Shown here piece after piece: positions 9,151 to 11,116 of a stretch of 11,116 bases of DNA (positions are counted from its first letter, which is position 1; every line of letters begins with the position of its first letter). The position numbers and the translations under genes were made by a program. The notes under the pieces are model-generated. The model had not been told where the DNA came from, searched no databases, and was given only the letters and a program-made list of their open reading frames with translations. The DNA comes from Lysinibacillus sp. (GTDB lineage Bacteria > Bacillota > Bacilli > Bacillales_A > Planococcaceae): positions 1-11,116 of the forward strand of contig JAAYHP010000576.1 in assembly GCA_012735355.1 (NCBI GenBank), written 5' to 3'.

Positions 9151-9180
9151 ATATAATTTAATTATGTAAACTAATTATAT
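9151..9180. repeat. AT-only inverted repeat over the presumed recQ start
   Basis: ATATAATT (9151-9158) and AATTATAT (9173-9180) form a perfect 8-base inverted repeat with a 14-base loop. The right arm covers the first two bases of the ATG at 9179. The left arm contains TATAAT (9152-9157), which could be a -10 element for recQ, but no good -35 sits at 16-18 bases. The pairing is all A-U, so the RNA stem would be weak. Confidence 0.35.
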
Positions 9181-10975
9181 GAAGATTGGAATGACCATTG
9201 TGGTAAATAAGTTGCAACAAACTATAGAAGTATTAAGTAATTATTTCGGTTATGATTCCTTCCGTAAAGGGCAACAACAAGTAATTGAGCATGTACTACA
9301 AGGTCATAACACATTGTGTGTCATGCCTACTGGAGGAGGAAAATCCCTTTGTTACCAAGTGCCAGCCCTTGTCTTAGAAGGTACTACAATTGTTGTTTCT
9401 CCACTAATTTCATTAATGATAGATCAAGTCGATCTTCTTCGTGCAAATGGAATTGAAGCGGCCTATATTAATAGCTCTTTAAGTTACAAAGAGATGAATG
9501 AAGTGATGGAAAAGGTGAAAAAAGGGCAAATTAAATTGCTCTATATTGCACCTGAACGGTTGGAAAATGAATCTTTTCGGATTCAACTTTCCCAATTCAC
9601 GGTTCCATTAGTCGCGATAGATGAAGCCCATTGTATTTCTCAATGGGGACATGATTTCAGACCAAGCTACAGGTCTATCGGCTTGTTGCTTTCTTTATGG
9701 CCAAAAAAACCAACTGTTATTGCATTAACGGCTACGGCAACACCAGCAGTAATGGATGATATATGCAGTTTATTACATATTGAAAAAGAACATGCTTTTA
9801 TTACAGGATTTGCTCGTGACAAACTCGTTTTTAAAGTCGTTTCAGGTGAAAATCGGGAAAGGTACATAAAGCAATACATTCAAACCAATTCCAATGAAGC
9901 AGGCATTATTTATGCTGCTACTAGGAAATCTGTTGATGCCCTTTATGAAACCCTCGTGAAATTAGGGGTTTCCGTCGCGAAATATCATGCAGGCATGACA
10001 GAAGAGGATCGAAAAGTTGAACAAGAACGCTTTTTACGAGATGAAGTGCAAGTGATGGTAGCAACGAATGCCTTTGGAATGGGCATTAACAAAACGAACG
10101 TTCGGTTTGTGATACATTATCAAATGCCAAAAAATATGGAAAGTTATTACCAAGAAGCCGGCAGGGCAGGGAGGGATGGACTAAAAAGTGAATGTATTTT
10201 ATTGTATAGTCCTTCCGATGAACAAACACAGCGTTATTTAATAGACCAAACCAATGATTCATCGAGAATTCCTTTCGAATTAACAAAGCTCCAAAACATG
10301 GTAGATTACTGCCATACTGAAACTTGTCTACAATCCTATATTGTGCAATATTTCGGAGATAAATCTTATGAAGGATGCGGTTGCTGTACGAATTGTACCG
10401 ATAATCGGCCGGAACAGGACGTAACGGAAGATGCACAAAAAGTATTATCCTGTGTTATTCGAATGGGACAAAAATTTGGAAAGACGATAACAGCCCAAGT
10501 ATTAGCTGGTTCACGAAGCAAAAAAGTGTTAGGGTTCCAACATCTATCAACTAATGGAATTTTAAAAGAGATGTCTGTGAAAGAAATCGGGAGTTTCATA
10601 GAATTTTTAATTGCTGAACGGATATTGCTCGTTGAACCAGGTCAATTTCCTACAATTTATGTTTCCGAAGAGGGAAGAGACGTATTGTTAGGAAAGCGAA
10701 AAGTATTCCGGCGTAGAATTCAAATCGAACAATCAGAGACAAAAGAAACGGATCCATTGTTTGAAAAGTTGCGCAATGTTCGAAAAGAAATAGCCTTTCG
10801 TGAAGGAGTGCCGCCTTTTGTTGTCTTTTCAGATAAATCCCTTTTGGATATGTGTGTAAAACTTCCGATGAATGAAGAGAGCTTTTTAGAAGTGAGCGGG
10901 GTAGGGCAAAGCAAGCTCGAGAAATATGGTGAGGCTTTTATTTCTATCATTAAAGAATATGTAATGAAATCATAA
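9179..10975 (+). CDS. recQ: ATP-dependent DNA helicase RecQ
   Basis: RecQ unwinds DNA 3' to 5' in recombination repair and fork restart, often with RecJ, SSB and topoisomerase III. The 598-residue protein has the full family layout. It has Q motif FGYDSFRKGQ (23-32), Walker A TGGGKS (51-56), DEAH box (148-151), aromatic-rich loop SQWGHDFR (154-161), LTATAT (183-188) and motif VI QEAGRAGRDG (325-334). The zinc site is Cys383, Cys400, Cys403 and Cys406, with the same spacing as E. coli. A winged-helix region (about 410-510) and HRDC domain (about 525-598, including VPPFVVFSD) follow. It resembles B. subtilis YocI rather than the shorter RecS. The start is uncertain: ATG 9179 lacks a ribosome binding site and ATG 9191 (Met5) has only a weak GAAG. 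The core domain begins near residue 12, so either is possible. Confidence 0.95.
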   Translation: MKIGMTIVVNKLQQTIEVLSNYFGYDSFRKGQQQVIEHVLQGHNTLCVMPTGGGKSLCYQVPALVLEGTTIVVSPLISLMIDQVDLLRANGIEAAYINSSLSYKEMNEVMEKVKKGQIKLLYIAPERLENESFRIQLSQFTVPLVAIDEAHCISQWGHDFRPSYRSIGLLLSLWPKKPTVIALTATATPAVMDDICSLLHIEKEHAFITGFARDKLVFKVVSGENRERYIKQYIQTNSNEAGIIYAATRKSVDALYETLVKLGVSVAKYHAGMTEEDRKVEQERFLRDEVQVMVATNAFGMGINKTNVRFVIHYQMPKNMESYYQEAGRAGRDGLKSECILLYSPSDEQTQRYLIDQTNDSSRIPFELTKLQNMVDYCHTETCLQSYIVQYFGDKSYEGCGCCTNCTDNRPEQDVTEDAQKVLSCVIRMGQKFGKTITAQVLAGSRSKKVLGFQHLSTNGILKEMSVKEIGSFIEFLIAERILLVEPGQFPTIYVSEEGRDVLLGKRKVFRRRIQIEQSETKETDPLFEKLRNVRKEIAFREGVPPFVVFSDKSLLDMCVKLPMNEESFLEVSGVGQSKLEKYGEAFISIIKEYVMKS

Positions 10976-11116
10976 CTATTTGAATCTAAAGAATTGAACA
11001 TCGATTATTTTTCCATTTTTTCACTACTTCATGCTTAAAATATCCATTTTTGATACAAACTATGAATAATTAGGAAAAAAATCTCTTTTATTACGGATTT
11101 CCATCCTCTCTAAAGA

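Noticed and set aside
10976..11059. Terminator for recQ.
   Set aside because: T-rich runs are present (ATTTTTCC, ATTTTTTC) but no convincing stem precedes them.
11060..11116. An open - strand frame from the window edge to TAG at 11060-11062 (18 codons, ending KRDFFPNYS), possibly the tail of a gene convergent with recQ.
   Set aside because: Too short to tell from chance in AT-rich DNA; no recognisable family and no clear terminator after it. The next bases beyond 11116 would decide.

Overview
The window looks like a chromosomal segment of a low-G+C Gram-positive bacterium, most likely in or near the Bacillaceae. The grounds are AT-rich DNA, strong AAGGAGG-type ribosome binding sites, a short Q-loop CydA, a four-gene cydABCD-type operon, a YkpA-like ABC-F ATPase and a RecQ of the Bacillus YocI type. 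No transposase, phage gene, CRISPR array, tRNA or rRNA was seen, and base composition looks even throughout.

Layout. Positions 1-261 are an AT-rich control region with an inverted repeat of TGTGAAATAAT and a candidate promoter over a second TTGTGA motif; both resemble Rex or ResD sites. Positions 262-6153 hold a tightly packed + strand operon: cydA and cydB (cytochrome bd oxidase subunits), then cydD and cydC (the heterodimeric ABC exporter needed to assemble it). Genes overlap or are spaced by only a few bases, so they are very probably one transcript. Positions 6154-6348 hold two hairpins between convergent genes. Positions 6349-7953 (- strand) encode a duplicated-ATPase ABC-F translation factor. 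Positions 7954-8164 are a divergent promoter region. On the + strand follow a lipoprotein (8165-9130) and, 48 bases later, recQ helicase (9179-10975). The last 141 bases hold no supported gene.

Function. The cyd operon is a self-contained low-oxygen respiration module: two quinol oxidase subunits plus their assembly exporter, with upstream motifs suggesting control by redox state. The other three genes have no obvious metabolic link to it.

The window is mostly ordinary core genome, and I do not see a clearly new multi-gene system. The most interesting parts are the lipoprotein, which looks like a trypsin/HtrA-like domain that lost its whole catalytic triad and is joined to a TcaA-like C-terminal domain, and the ABC-F protein, whose degenerate motifs both fall in the same composite ATP site. 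Smaller points are an out-of-frame ATG overlapping the GTG start of cydA, a hairpin in the ABC-F leader, a palindrome between divergent promoters, and an AT-rich hairpin over the presumed recQ start.
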